The notes under the pieces were generated by a model. The model saw only the letters and a program-made list of their open reading frames with translations. It did not search any database and had not been told where the DNA came from. From Trichosporon coremiiforme (Eukaryota; Basidiomycota; Tremellomycetes; Trichosporonales; Trichosporonaceae): a stretch of DNA of 64,000 nucleotides. The stretch covers positions 62,001-126,000 of the forward strand of contig BCJJ01000014.1 in assembly GCA_039545355.1 (NCBI GenBank), read 5' to 3'. Position 1 is the first letter of the stretch, and every line of letters starts with the position of its first letter. Positions 33,856-47,600 of this stretch are shown piece after piece. The position numbers and the translations under genes were made by a program.

Positions 33856-36800
33856 TTTAGGCGGAGGGGAAGGCTGGAGAGGGAACGGGAGTGGGCTGAA
33901 AGGAGAGTCGGGCTGGTCTGGGAGAAGTCGTGGGTGGTCGGGGTGGAAGACTAGGTGGACATGGATTCGGGGTCGGGGGTCGGAGAGTCGAGAGGGTGGT
34001 GTTTTCGGAGACAAGAGAGATGGAGAGAGAGGTGCAAGCAGACGTGGTGGTAGGTGATGGAGTGTTGGATGGAAACGAGACAACAAAGCTGGCCAACTCT
34101 GAGTTGGAGTTGGGTTCAGGGCTGCAAAGCTTAGTTGGCTTTTGGCGCAGAGTCTCCGTAGCAAAACGCGTCCATAAGCAGCCGCCAGCCGACGGTTCCG
34201 AGCATCGAGGACTGGGACGAGGAAGAGGTCTTTGGTCAAAGCCCTTTGGCAGGCATAAGGACAGATGAAATCAGGGCCCCGTCCCTGGCAACTCGCCCTA
34301 ACTTCGTCTTCTTCCTCGGGTTCTGTGCCTCGTCTGATCCCACTTTCTCGCTCCTTGCAATCAAAAGTGCAGAACCTGCCATCCTGCTACGCATCCTTGT
34401 CTCGTGGCGTCGAACAAGAACACTGCGGCACCTCAAAACTTGTTTAGGGTGGTGCATGCAACAGACGCGCCCCGACACGCCTCTGAGTGATAGACACGGC
34501 TGGGGGCGCGTCAGCGCCTTGTTCCGTGCTCCACCTCGTACCTCGTACAGTGCGCAGTCCGAGCTCATAGGTACCAGCAGTGGAGTGGACCCCAAGTCGA
34601 TACGATCGGCTGCAGAATGTAACAATGGCCCGCTTGCCCGGCTGTAAAGGTGCCCCGGAAGCTAGGCAGTGCACGGATACGCGCGGAACGTCTGAAGCGC
34701 TGGATGGATGCGGCTAGCGCTGGTAGCTCTGTCCGTCGGAAGAGAGAGAAAATGCTGTTTGGCCCTGTGGTCGTGGCGTGGACCGTGGGCGGGAGACGCG
34801 TGCCGCGTTCAGTCGTGCGACGCGTCTGCCCACTCCTTCTCCGAGCACCTGTGCCTCGAGGTGTTATGCTTATCTCCTCCTTCGCCGTGTGCTGCGTGCA
34901 TGGCTCTCACTCAAGATCAGCACACGACGCAAGACAGGCTCCAAGCCGCTAGCCATGCACATGTAGAGGGAGGGAGGACCCCAAAGCGCCAAGTGAGGGA
35001 CGAAGGGGGACGAAGGGGAACGAAGGGGGGGACGAAACTGCGCAGGGGCCTTCCGGGCTTTCCCTGACACGCTTCCGGTCCGATTGCCCTTGCGGCGAGA
35101 GCGGCTCGAGCTCTCTTCTCCGTTGGCACGGTCAACTTTGTCTCTCCGCCAGTTCCATCGGTGAGTCTGCATTGCTCTGGCGGGTGCATACCGTCCAGCC
35201 TGCCTGGTCTTGGGAGAGTAGACGTAGGTGCAGAGTGCAAAGTGACGAAGGTGAAGAGACAAGGAGAGGTGAAAATCAGTCGCCCCGCAGCCCTGGATTT
35301 TGGATAAGGCGCAGGCACTGCGAGTGGCAAGACTACTCCCGACACACTCTGGACCTTTTGCGCAGTCCTCTTTTTCGAGGCCCCGGATCTTTCCAGACCG
35401 TTCAGAGGCCAGACTTTCCAGACGTTCCTGCGCCCAGCCAAGACGTTCCAGAATACGCCTGAACGCCTGACTGGGTCACACAGGTCCAGTCTAGACGACG
35501 TCAAGGTCAAGGTCTGGACTCTTGCTGGCGCAGGTAAGGATGTTCATAACCCTCTTATTGTGATGTTGGTTTACTGTCGGACGTGTTCGCCCTTGTCATC
35601 ACTGTTCCTCGATCCTCGTGTTCTCGTCGTTTAATCGAAAGTGCCTGAACTCCAGAGTTCACCTCGGCGCAGCCCGATCTCGTCACAATCGAGGACCACA
35701 TATCGCAGCTGCGGCCCAGATTAGACACCCGGCGTCACATTTGGCGGGCAGGCGTTGCTATAAGTGTGGGGCATACGCTGTCTCTCGCCGGGACTTACCA
35801 GTTATCAGATATCAGATACCAGTACATATTCTGCTGCGCTGCTGCCTGTGTGACGAAGCGGGCATTTTCCTGGGCCGACTTGGCCAGCGGTGCCCTCACC
35901 GCAGCAGTATGGGCACTAACCGTTGTGTCATTCGGTTCTAGCCGATGAGTCCACGTCGCTCCCATCTTTACCTGGCACTGAGCGACCCCTATATCTCAGC
36001 ACAGTCAGTATCGCTCAACCTATGCTGTCGACGCGCTGCATGCTCCATAGCCCCGGAGAGCTGGGTAGTCAACACCTCGGAGGGTTCTTGGCTTTATCCG
36101 GGTTAAGCTCGCGGCAGAAGGTCGGTGCCTGATACCACAGATGAGCACGTCTCAGAGTATGCTTTACTGGTATCTGCTCTGACGACGACAGTGGAGACGG
36201 TGCTCCGTACTCACGACAGGAACTGTGATACAGTGCTCTCGGTAGGTAGCCTTTGACTTCTAGACGGAAAGGTAGGTGAAGGGAGACAAGATGTGAGCGG
36301 TTAGCGGTCAACGCCGGTGTGGATATGGTGCGATTAGGGGTGGCAGTCGCGGAAGTCATCCTGCAGTTGTCAGTATGCCGTCACGTCTGACTTATGGCTT
36401 GTGTGCCCGCATCCCATACACACAGTCCGATGTCGCTTCAGTAATCGTTCACCCGCTGAGGTCCAGTGCTGCGCCCTTCGACCCCAGTCACAAGGTTCCT
36501 GGACCATGTCCGAAAGGCGAGTACTCTGTCCTCACATCCAAAAATACCTCTTCATAGCCCATGCGGAGAGACGGAATGCCTGTGGTACTGTAAGACCAAA
36601 GGACAGTCACTCTGAATCAGGGTTCTGAAGATGAGAAACCGCAGACTAACTGGGTCGGTCGACTCTGCAACTTTGATCGTGGTAAGCTGCTCGAGGCCGA
36701 GGGGGTCCAACATCGATCACGGAGATCCCCATTTGTCTCGTGCATCCCGGGACATGACTTTAGCCACGCTCAAAGAGTCCTTCCCCATTTGATGACTGGC

Positions 36801-39301
36801 GATGTGGTCGCTGTCGATCATCGCGGATGCACACAAGCGGTCTCCTCCCGTCTGCCCGTTTTGCAGAATAAGCGTCTCTGGCGAAAAGAAGAAAACCCAA
36901 AAATATCTCTCAGAGGAGAATGGTCGGTGGTCGAGTTTACGAGTGTTACACTGTTATTCTATCGAGAACTTCAGAGATGTCATCGTTTTTATCAGTTTTC
37001 CGTCTGCCTGTGTGAGTGAAGGTGTAAACACAGAGTGCCACGTTTCATCTCCCGCCATGTTACAAAGCAGTCACACCCCTCCCTCTCCTCGCTTATGCCT
37101 CCACACTGACAAATCAGCACCAGGCTTATCAGACACTGATAGTGTAAGACTGCCACGAACGTAAGTCTGCAGATGTAAGCAGCCACAACACGGCAGAACC
37201 TGTCCAACTCAAGACGGCAGAATGTTGTCGCCGTGCCTCTTCTTGCTCCGCGGTATGGCGCAGTTGTCGTCCCGAACGACAAAGGTACAGCACTAGCGAT
37301 CCGAAGAAGTGGAGCTACAGTGCTCCGGCGGAGAGGCGTACTCGGCGTTGCGTCATAGACAGCTGCGACGGCGCCGCCGTCCCCCATTCCCTCTCCTCAA
37401 GCGCCAATGTTTGTTGTGGAGTGGCTGCTAAGACTTGAGCAGCTCGTTCGATCTTGTGGCGGGCAAAGGACCCGTGAGGTCGGGATGTAGCCACCCGCCA
37501 CGCCTGCCGCTCGTCACTTGCCTGATGCGGTTACGGTCTCCCAGCGTTCCTGCCACGACGCCACTGCGACAGTGAGACGATCCCCGAAACCCAGTCACTG
37601 CTCACATTCCGCAGCCCTCTTCGCCACGATCGCCGGATACACCTTCCTCCGCTGCGTTCTTGCCTTCTCCTCGTCACTCATCCCTTGTGTACGCATTCAC
37701 AAGCTTCAAAAGTCATGCCGGCACATTCACGGCGCCACATCACAGGAACGCTCACCTCATTCCACGCGGCGACTTTCCTTTCAACGGCGACTTCGTCATC
37801 TCTTCTCCATCGTCGCACGAGAGTTTCCAGTACGTCAACTTTACAGCTCCACAGCACTCCCTGGTTCCTGCCATTCCTTGACTCATTCCAAGGAAGACGA
37901 TCATCGAAAGCCCAGAAACACTGCCATTCCACCACGTCAAGTTGGCACCCCCAAATTACAGAACCTTGACACGGGTTCTTGACATCGCTCCATTCTCCTT
38001 GTTCGCCGGGAGGTGTACCGGTCGTCTTTTTCTAGCCCTCCTCCTCGTCCAGACTTAGCCCACACCTCACATTGAACTCATGCGGTCCTACACAGTGCTC
38101 ACGTCACAGGGTGCTCCTCGTCTCCGCGTCACAGCCTGAAGCCCCAAACGTTCACCTCAAGTTTACCCAGGGTTTTTCCAGTCCTCACATCATCGCCATT
38201 GCGCAGTCCTCGACGCAACTTGGAAATCCAGAAACTCTGGGAATCACGAGCATTCCAGACCTGGTCACAGGTACGTCTCTCCCAATCCTCATCATCGCCC
38301 CAAGAAGACGAGCTGGCTACTTCCCCATATCCACAGTGCCACGGCGGTGTCTTCCCCGCCTTCTCCACTAGAGTCGCACTCATCGCGTCACTCACAGCAG
38401 GGTTCGGAACTCTGGAAATCCAACAAACTATGTCAAGTTCCAAGGGAACGGCATTCTAGACTCCCAGCGCTGAGCTCTGTCGTCATAGCAGTGCTCCCGC
38501 CTTGATCGCCAGATCATCATCTCACTTGGTCGCCTGCGCTAACCGTCGTCTACCGTCCGTCCTCCTTCTCGCGCAGCGCATTGCTGCATAATTCCGAGTT
38601 CCAGACTGTGTGTTGCAGGGCTCCTCAACACCCTCAACTCTGTCTCACGTTAGAAGGTACGCCGGCCAGGCGCTACTGCGTACGACACCGCTCCACCCAA
38701 CTTCTCCCTTCGGTGCTGACCGCGAAATCTCATCTAATCAAATCCTCCCGCAAGAATGCTGACAAACACCTCTCCCCCTCCCACCACTACTTTCTCCCGC
38801 TATGTCCTATAGTGTCAGTGACGACGATCTGCAGAACCCAAGCTTAGGTTTATCCGTCGACACTGACAATGTGGCACTCTGGCGTCATTCCGCACCATTC
38901 GATTCCGCACCAATGACCGAGCCCTGTCGACCCGCATAATTCCGCATGAGTCTCCCGAGACATGTTCTTGGGGCTGCTTTATTGCGATCGATTGTTCCGA
39001 TTATTGTTAGACGGAAAGATCGGAGAATGGACAAATGGAATAGTTGTAGACTGATACCGGCATATGGGCGAGTGGACACATGCACACCGTGAGATGTGCA
39101 CATGCAGAGACACAGGATTGATGGGTGGGTGGTGGTGTGGCAGAATACAGTAGGGTCCTTTGGTCCCCGCCGTCGACCGAGCCAAGCAAGTTCCATTATA
39201 CGAAACGATACATGTTATGCTAAGCTACAACGTCACGTCAAAATTCTAATACAACTTCCCCCTCTATCCACTCCTCCTCTCTCCCTCGTATCCGATGCAA
39301 A
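33856..39301. other. Gene-poor region of about 5.4 kb
   Basis: Between the start of the membrane-protein gene and the stop of the Zn2Cys6 gene I find no frame with recognisable protein character. All open frames are short, overlapping and of mixed composition. The part at 37,390-38,480 is CT-rich on the + strand and dotted with TTTCCAG/GTTCC motifs, like long fungal leader or non-coding RNA sequence. The first few hundred bases should hold the promoter of the gene ending at 33,855. Confidence 0.5.
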
Positions 39302-42300
39302 CTACCACGCCGTAGTCTCCATACTCTGCCCGCCCGCCTCCTTCTCAAACGGCGGCAAGGGGTTCCCACTCAGACTCTCCAGCGGCACAATGCTCGCCCC
39401 ATTGCCCTCATTCCATTGCTGCGTGGGGTCGTAATACCCGCCAGAAGACTGCGAGGACACGGATACGCGCGGCGTCTGGTTCTGCGGGGGGAGCATGTAC
39501 TCCTGACCCTGACCCTGGGTCTGGGTCTGGTTAGGGTCGAGCTGCTGGGCGGGGTTGTGGTTGGGGTTGATGCCGTTGGGAAGAGCGTTGGGAGCAGGGT
39601 TGTTGGGCCCCGAGGGCGGCGGCATCGTCCCAAAGTTCAGGCTCGCCGACGCAGCACCCGTGCTGCTCTGCTGGCTCTGCGGAGAGTCGTACATCCTCAC
39701 CTCCGGGCTGTGGAGGCCCGTCATGGCCGGCGTGACTCCACTCTGGGGCAGTTTCCAGTATCCCCGCTTGATGTTCAGCGCGTTCAGGATGCACAGGCCC
39801 AGATTGGCGTCGGGCGTGAGCCTGATCGCGCCCTGACGCGGATGATCCGGATAATGCGCCGCGAGCTTGTCGTAGGTCGGGTTCGTGGCCCGGTCGAGGA
39901 AGTACTCGATAAGTTGGGCGTGGTGGTATCCGATCTTGAAGCGCTGCCCGTACTGAGCCAGCGCGAGGCGGGCCGTCTCGATGTCGTGGCGGCAGGAATC
40001 GGCCTGCGCTTGATCGCCCACGTTGAGGGCGTGGCGATAGAATAACAGCAGCGTTCGCGCGGCCGTCACGAGCGCGACGGACGTGCTGCTGTGCATCACT
40101 GCGCTGAGGTTGGTTGCGCCGTGTCCCACCGCCCCGACCAGTTGCTGGATCACGCCCACGATCGAACGCGCAGCGTTCAGCAGCCGTCGACCAGGCTGGT
40201 CGTTCGCGTCCGTCACGTCCGCGAACGGCTCGTACAGGTATATAATTGCCGTGTGCGGGATCACGTGCGCGCTGATGAGGTCCACATTCAGCTGTCGCCT
40301 CGAGTTCACAACACCCGCATCCTGCAGAGAGGGCGGGAAGGACATCTGCAGACACGCGATGGCGTTGGCGAGTTCGCGGAACTCGGGTCGCTGCATGCCG
40401 TCCAGGTCGTCGTGCTCTCTGAGGCGGCGATTCTTCCACCGCCGCGCGAACTTGCACACGCGGTTCAGGAGCACGCCGCCCTTCAGTGCCATCACGAGCG
40501 GGTCCGCGACGGGATGCTTGATGTACAGGTCTAGGGACTCTAGGTCCTGCGTGTTTCCTGCCATTGTTGGGGATCCGGCGTCGAAATCGTCCGCGGACAC
40601 TGGGAGCGGGACGGTCAATTCGTCCAGCGCCAGGGACGTGCCCCATCCCGACGCCGCGCTGGCAATCGTGTCGTGATACATCGCGAGCCAGATGACGACG
40701 CGGCGCTCCTCGCGCTCGAGCGCGTCGTGTGGCGGCGGCAGCATCACGCTCTTCAGACTCAGTTCCGCCGAGCGAACATTAAGACCCAGCGGGAGGATCA
40801 TCCGGCACACGAGCCCGATATAAGTCCATGTCTCGAGCATGCGCGTGTCGTCTATGAACACGCGGGACAGGATGATCATGGCGCGCACAACGTCGAAGAG
40901 CCTGCTGCCCGTGTTCAGGCCGTCGTGGATTGCGTCCTTCGCGAAGGCGGCGTGTCGGAGGCTGAAGGGGAGGATCTCGGGGGCGGCTGGCGTGGGGCCG
41001 CTGCGGCCGAAGAATTCAGCCCGCGTCGCGTTCGGGTCGGGCGCTTGTCCGTTCGGGTCGTAGACTTTCGGGTCGCACCACGCAGAGCTGATTGCGCAGA
41101 TCGAGTGCAGCAGCGAGGGGTGGGGGAAGTTGCTGTGCGATGGCGGGAGACTCAAACGGGTCATGAACCGCCCCTTGTGCAGCATGCGCGGCATCGAGGG
41201 GACGACGTCGAAGAACGCTTCTACCAGCGCATTCACGACCACGGGCTCCGGCAGCGTCTTAGGCCAGCCGGGGTAGAAGAGGTCGAACAGCGCCTGTCGA
41301 TCCAGACCCGATTCGTCGGGCGATCCGTCCGCTTGTCCCGACGCCTTCCTGCTCCCGAGCGTCGGCGAGGTAGTCGCCTGCGCTGACGCCTCGGCCGTGC
41401 TCGGGCTATCCTGTGGCGGTGCCGTGGCCAGGTTCGACGACCCGTTCGGCATGCTGTTCTCGAGCACGTCGGCCGGCGGCCACGGCGTCGGAGACGGGAA
41501 GTTGAACACGTTGCCCGGGGAGAGCATCGCCGTCGTGCCTTGGGCGGCCGGGTTGATGTCGCCCGGGAACACGTCCGGCTCGTTAAACGCCAGGTACGGC
41601 GTCATGCCCGTCGGCTCAGCGAAGGAGCGGTCCATCGACACCCACAGCGACTGATAGGGGCTACCCGGGGCTGCAGCTACACCATTCGGCACACCGGGTA
41701 CGCCGTTCGGTACTCCGTTCGCCATGGCGTCTGGCGGCCGTGCTGTCGGCGCACTTGACGCCGCAGAAGACAGCATCTCCAGGAACGCAGTCGGCGACTC
41801 GACTTGCGGTATCGGCGCCCCACTCCACTGTTGCTGGGGCTGGGGCGGGGAGGGATCTGCGTCCTTGCGGGCGAGTTGCGCCTCGAGGTCGGCTGGGCGT
41901 CAGATCCAATATCCCACAATTGGTAAACGCACCGATTCTCTTGTTCAGGCGCTCGCGCTCCTGTTCCGCCTCCTCGTCTGCCTTCTTGCGGCTGCCAGAC
42001 GTCTTGCGGCGCTTCCGGCGTGCTTCGGCCTCGTCCTCGTCACCGTCGTTGTGCTCCTTGTCGTCGTCGTACTCGCACGTCAGGACGGGATTCGTGCTCG
42101 GCGCCGTGCGCAGGAGGTGCTTGTAGGAGCGAATGCAGGTCGAGCAGTGCGGGCGCACAGCGTCGCATTTCTGCGGAGGGTCAGTGCGATTCGTCTTCAA
42201 GCTGTTTATAGAACAAGAACTATACTGACAAGCTTGCGTCGGCGACAGGCGAGACAGGCCTGGTTCCGGCGAAGAACTCCGGCGACATCGCTCGGCTGTC

Positions 42301-42394
42301 CCGCCGGTTGAGTGGGCTGCGACGGGCCGGCCTGGTCTACGCGCACGACACCGTTCAGGTCTGGTCGCGTTGGGATGTCAGTCGGGACCGGCAT
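39302..42394 (-). CDS. Zn2Cys6 transcription factor with fungal-specific TF domain
   Basis: Exons 42394-42230, 42170-41933 and 41892-39302 give 997 residues. The binuclear cluster spans the first intron: ACLACRRRKL joins KCDAVRPHCSTC, with a sixth Cys in LTCEYD. The interval between the fifth and sixth Cys is 19 residues, longer than the usual 5-9. A basic segment (RRKRRKTSGSRKK) and a coiled coil (ERERLNKRIADLEAQLARKD) follow, typical of dimeric members. The middle-homology/Fungal_trans domain begins at about LFDLFYPGWPKTLPEPVVVNAL and runs through SMPRMLHKGRF and AMIILSRVFIDD. A Gln/Pro/Asn-rich tail may activate transcription. The nuclear role is secure from the domains; the target pathway is unknown. 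Confidence 0.93.
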
Positions 42395-43359
42395 CCTGGA
42401 TCAGACGAGGCGGTGAACCAGGTGGCCGGGACGATAAAGCACGGTGAGGGATATTCAGCCGAGTGGTGTCAACGGAGTGGGAGTCGGTAGTGACAGCACG
42501 GGCTCGGGCTGGTGCACGGCTGATAAGGTGTTACGAGAGTGAAAGAGTGTGTTGATAGTGGAAGATGGAAGTTGGAACAGAAGAGTGAAGGGGGGAGACG
42601 GGGAGGTATGAATGAGTTCTGGAGCCGACGGCCGGGCGTAAGCGTGAGTGGACTGAAATGTCGGAGCCGGGGGGGGGGGAGTGAATGGGTTGGGTAGATA
42701 TAGCGATGCAGCCGAGCAACAAGTCGTAGTCGTAGTCAAGGAAGAAAGGGGGCGATGACGCGACAGAAGCAGCGGGTGATCGTCGCAGTAGTTCGAGACG
42801 GGCTAGAAGGTTAGTCGGGGATAGAGGGATGGGAGGAGAGCAAGAGCGCAAGAGAGCGAGCGAAGGACAAAAGACATTAGTCAAGAGTTCCCAGTCCTTA
42901 GATGGCCATGTTTCGTTTTGGAGCGTCTGGCCCCTCCCTTCCATCGATTCTCTCTCCTGGTTCCTGGAATGTAGCTCCGAACGGTGAGTGAGTCGCGCGG
43001 CGTACTCTCGGTGCATGTGCCTCGCTGCCGTTCGCTGTTCTTCGTTCTGCCGACTAGTCCAGGTCTACTCGGCCAAAGTTCTCTCCATCGCCGTTGCAGC
43101 CGAACATGCCGACAAAGAATATCTCATGATCATGACTACCTACCTCGGCCTTGCCCTCAATTCCATGCCCGAGGCACGCGCACCCCGAGGTTGACTCCAG
43201 CGGATCCAATTTGCTTCCTGCCATATCCACCTCAATCATCACGTGACACAGTCCAGACCGAGTACGCCGCGTTGATCCGAAGTCCGCGACGAGGTGCTGA
43301 AAGGAGTCTGAAATTTCGGATCGAGGTCTTCTCCGACAAGACCGATCAACATAAAAGCA
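42395..43359. promoter_or_regulatory. Divergent upstream region of the Zn2Cys6 gene and a mitochondrial protein gene
   Basis: 965 bp between opposing starts. A G-rich run (about 42,668-42,681) and purine-rich strand bias toward the Zn2Cys6 gene are visible. No gene is recognised. Confidence 0.4.
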
Positions 43360-44419
43360 ATGCTCGCTGTCGGCGTCGGCCCCTCGCGCATGGCCCTGCG
43401 CCGCCTCACCACCTCATCACAACCGATCCTGCTGGCCCGTGGCCCTGCCCCCGCCAGCCTCGTCGGTCTCCGCCTCCTTTCGACCACTTCGCCTGTGTCG
43501 GCTGCTCCCCGGAAACCGACGCGACCAGTGAAACCGCGCGATGTCCGCAACCAGCTGACGGAGGCGGAGTGGCCGTGGCGTCCCCTCGGGAACGGGGAGG
43601 AGGAGCGCGTAATCTTTGCGCGCCCAGTGAGCACCGACCCGAGGATGATGTGGGTCTTTGCCGTGCTCTGGCTCGGCGGAGTCGTCACCTGGGTCGTCAT
43701 GCCGAGCGACCGCGAGACGAGCGCGTACATTGCCAAGCAGTTCCCGGACGCCCCGAAGACGGAGGAGTGGTGAGTACAGCCGAGCCCTAAGGGCGAAGGC
43801 AGTCAAGCTGGGTGTTGTATGCGTCGAGGCAGTTGTGCCGCACGGCCAAAGTCGCGCTCCCAATACATGCGGCTCAGCTGTGCAGCCGAGATTGCAGCTA
43901 ACGCTCAGGTCCTTCCTCGGCATTCCCCAGGACATGCTGCGCACCTGGGTCCTCTCCGGTGCCATCACTGCTACCACGATAATGGGTCTCGGAGCGGCTC
44001 TCCTAGGCTCTCGTCTTGTCACCCGCCTCTCCCTCATCCGCAAGGTCGGCGAGACCTCCTCGAACACGATCCGTATGCGCACTATGGGTCAGGAGATGAT
44101 CCGCGGCTCCGGAAAGGGCGGCCGCGACATCCCGAGGGAGGAGTGCAGCACCAACCTCGTCCTCGGACGGCCGCTGACGAGCGGTATCCGCGAGCGTACC
44201 TCGTGGCTCTCGCTCTGGGTCAACTCTCCCGGCTCGGCCAGCAAGCTCAACAAGGACCACTACTCCTACCGCCTGGACTTCAAGGACTCGGCGCGCCTCG
44301 ACCGCCTCACTGAGTCTGGCGCCGAGGTTGTGCTCTCTGCCAGGAGAGTCGAGGACGTGTTCGGCAAGCTCGAGCCGAAGGACAAGATTATCCAGGCCGA
44401 GCCCAAGGTGAAGAAGTAG
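43360..44419 (+). CDS. Two-span mitochondrial membrane protein (TMEM223/TMEM186-like)
   Basis: Exons 43360-43769 and 43909-44419 (139-nt intron ending CTAACGCTCAG) encode 306 residues. The N-terminus is a mitochondrial presequence with many Arg/Ser (a second ATG at 43,390 gives MALRRLTTSSQ). The first membrane span is MMWVFAVLWLGGVVTWVV; the second is WVLSGAITATTIMGLGAALLG, followed by SRLVTRLSLIRK. After that comes a basic, beta-rich matrix-like domain (NTIRMRTMGQEM, TSGIRERTSWLSLWV, YSYRLDFKD). The topology, size and RSL-IRK turn resemble TMEM223/TMEM186-type assembly factors of the respiratory chain. This is an inference from architecture only. Confidence 0.75.
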
Positions 44420-44660
44420 AATCGTAGACATAGCATCTCCCCTCAATCAATGTATGCATGGGTTTCCGGTATTCCTCAGCTCAAGCTGTTCCGTTGGCGA
44501 TGGCTGGGCCACACGATGGTCGCGAAAAAGTCGAACCCTCCTCCAAAGTGTATTGTGGAGCCCCAGATTGCGTCACTGGCAAGTTCGACGGTCGCCGTCT
44601 CGGTCACTTTGTTGTTGCACAACACCCCATGGCTCACCGATAGCAATCGACAGCAGCAAC

Positions 44661-47600
44661 ATGAGCGGACGCGACCTTTTCGGGCGACCGCTACCGACAG
44701 GCTCGATGTCGGGCGGCGGCTCAGATCCGCCCCGACCACCGCCCCGACCACCGGCTTCCCAGCCCTCATCACGAGCCATGACGGCTCTGGATCCATCTGC
44801 CGATGCGCGACTGGGTGCTTTCCGGCTGGTGCGTCCAGCATCGTAGCTGATTTATGAAACGTATGGAAAAGCTGATATCCCAGTTGAAACCGGTCTGCGT
44901 GCAACTCATGTCCATCTCGTCGCAGCAGCCGACCTCATCTTCTCCTCATGCGTCATTACTCGCTCGCATCCTGCAGATCTGCGAGACGCTGCCCCCGCAA
45001 GCCTTCTCCCCCTCGCTCATCAACTATGTCCTCTTCCCACTAACCTCGATTCTCCGGCAATCTGACCCGAGTACGCTCCCCGACAACTTTCTCGAGACGG
45101 CGTACAACCTGCTCGCATTCATCGTAACGCGATGGCGCAGCGCATCGGGCGGCATGGACGTGAAGGCGTGGGAGCAGCTGTGGCGCTTCGTCGTCGCGAC
45201 TGTGTCTCCGCGAGTGGGGAAGGATAGGAGAGGCGAGGAACTGAGCCAGGAGGCAGCGACGGCGGCCTTGAACGCCCTCACTGCGCTGTTGCGCGATCCG
45301 ACGGATGAGATGACGACAAAAGTCCAGGACCCGAGGGGATTGTTGCCGACGCTGTTCCAGAGCGTCACGCTCGGGGTGGATCTGAGCAACCCGTCTCCGC
45401 CGAATACGACCCTGCAACGAGCAGCCGTGCAGCTGCTCCACATCGCCCTCAGATACGTGACCAAGTCCAACATCCTCGCATCCCTGCTCCCGGGAGTCAT
45501 CAGCGCCATGGCGAAAGCCATAGTCGGGGGCGTGAAGGGCGACATTGGCTCGGACATGGCCAGCGTGGTCCAGGACTTACTCGTGCGGACGCTGAACGAC
45601 ACGGATCTACGTGACGGTGGAGTCCTGGCACCGCAATACGACGACCTGGCCGACCTAGCCGGCGCCTGGAACGCGCAGCAGGAAAAGGACCTCGGCGTGG
45701 AGGACTACGAAATAGACATTGACATGACGGACGAGGAGCGGGCGTCCCTCGAGCAGGACATGCACCAGGCGGACTCTGGAGCCGCGAGCTCTGGCGCTGG
45801 GGCAGGTGGAGCGGGCGGAGCAACGAACCCGTTCCCCCCGCTGAATGCGAAGTACCTCCAGTACACGGGCGCGCAACTGCAGGCGACCGTTCCACCAATT
45901 CTGTCGACATTGGCAGGCCACCAGTCCCCCGACGCACGCGCGGGGGCAGCATCACTAGCCTCGGCACTTCTGTCGCAGTGTCGCGTGTCTCTCCCCCGTC
46001 TCGTCCCCCACACTCTCTCCACCCTGCTCCTCCTCTCCACCGACGAATTTGATGCCGTCCGTCTCGCCGCGGAGAGGGAACTCTCCTCCCTCCTAGGTCC
46101 CGAGGCGCCAGACCTCGAAGCGGCCCTCGTCGAACTGCTGTCCGGGGCGATCAACGCCCTCCCACGCCTCATCCGAGCCGGGGACGAGAAGCGAGTCGAC
46201 GAGACGGCGCGTCTCATCACGGCTCTCGCGCATACTACGAGCAGGGGCGCGGGGGAGAAGAGCTTTAATCCGATTGCGGCGTTCTTGGGCCCATCGGGGC
46301 ACGTGGAGCGATGGGCGTTTGCGCTCCTCGAGTGTCTCGAGTTTGGCCGGCCGCGGGGATGGAGCGCGCAGGAGGGCGGGGCCGCGCGCACGGCGGCATT
46401 GGGTTGGGGTGGTGGTCTGACGAGTCGCAGTCTCCCGTTATTGACCGAGGCACCGCAGTCTGCCGTCTCTGCTCCTGGTGACGCAGGCGATGGATCCGCG
46501 GCGGGCGGAGCGCAAAGCAGCGGACGGGGCGGAGGAGGTAGCGGAGTGCCGCCCGAAGCATCCTTCCCGAACCTGCCGCTGCGCTACGTCCCGAGTCCCC
46601 GGATAGCCGCGAGGCTGGAATCCATGCTGTCCTCCCTCGGCGCGGCGGGCGGTGAATCGGCACTGCACTCCGTCTCATACTTCATCCGGTACGCGCGTGG
46701 TAACGCCATCAGCGCTCCAGCCCGGTCAACCTCGGCCGTCTGGGTCGCCAACAATCTCCTCGCCGGTATTGCCTCAACCTCGACTGGCTCTGCAAAGGCA
46801 CCGAAAGCCGTCCGCAAAGCAGCACGCGACGTCGCGAGGTCATTGGTGGAGCTCGACGAGGCAGAGGACGAAGCGTACGAGCAAGACCAAGAGGCACACG
46901 CGGACGGAACGATGCTGGCCCCCGAAAGGAAGAGCGGATTGCAAGAATTGACAACGCTGCTGGATAAGCCGATGGCGAACCAGAGCGCGTCGGAGGAAAC
47001 TGCGCGGCTAGACCGAAGGTCCCAGCGCTGTCTGCTCACTTGCTTCAGTCTCCGGCCCGTGTCCACCTCTGCTTCGATCTTGGGGGCGAGCTTCAAGCCA
47101 TTGTTGCTTCACACGCTGTACCCCCTTCTCGCAGCGTTGAGCCACCCCGCAGACCTTGTCCGCACATTCGCGGAAGTGGCACTGGCCAAAGTCGCGTATG
47201 AGTCCGGGTACGCCTCGGCGCAAAACATGGTCCTCGCGAACGCAGACTACGTCGTGAACTGCGTCTCGCAGCGTCTGACCTACCACCGGCTCGATTTTCA
47301 GGCCCCCTTGGTCCTGATAGCCATGATCCGGCTCGTTGGCGCCGAGATCGTCCCCCTAGTCCACGATATCGTGGACGAGGTGTTTGACGCATTGGACGCG
47401 TTCCACGGGTACGCCGCGCTCGCCTCGGCTCTGCTCGCTGTGCTCAATGCGTTGGTGGAGAGCATGGCGTCGGACCCGGAGGCTATGGAGACGGACGAGG
47501 GGCGGAAGCGCAAAGAAGAGGATAAAGCCGACACGGAGCGGTTCCTTCGTCCTCCTAACCCGGAAGCCGACTTCAAGAAGTTTGGCGAGTGGTGGGCGTC

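Noticed and set aside
34000..34239. Upstream extension of the Ser/Thr-rich membrane protein (MTKDLFLVPVL start)
   Set aside because: The added part is CT-rich leader-like DNA and gives Pro/Leu/Ser noise rather than a signal peptide, so the ATG at 33855 was preferred.
34917..35510. 197-codon - strand frame in the gene-poor region
   Set aside because: It has no motif, and overlapping frames on the other strand are equally open.
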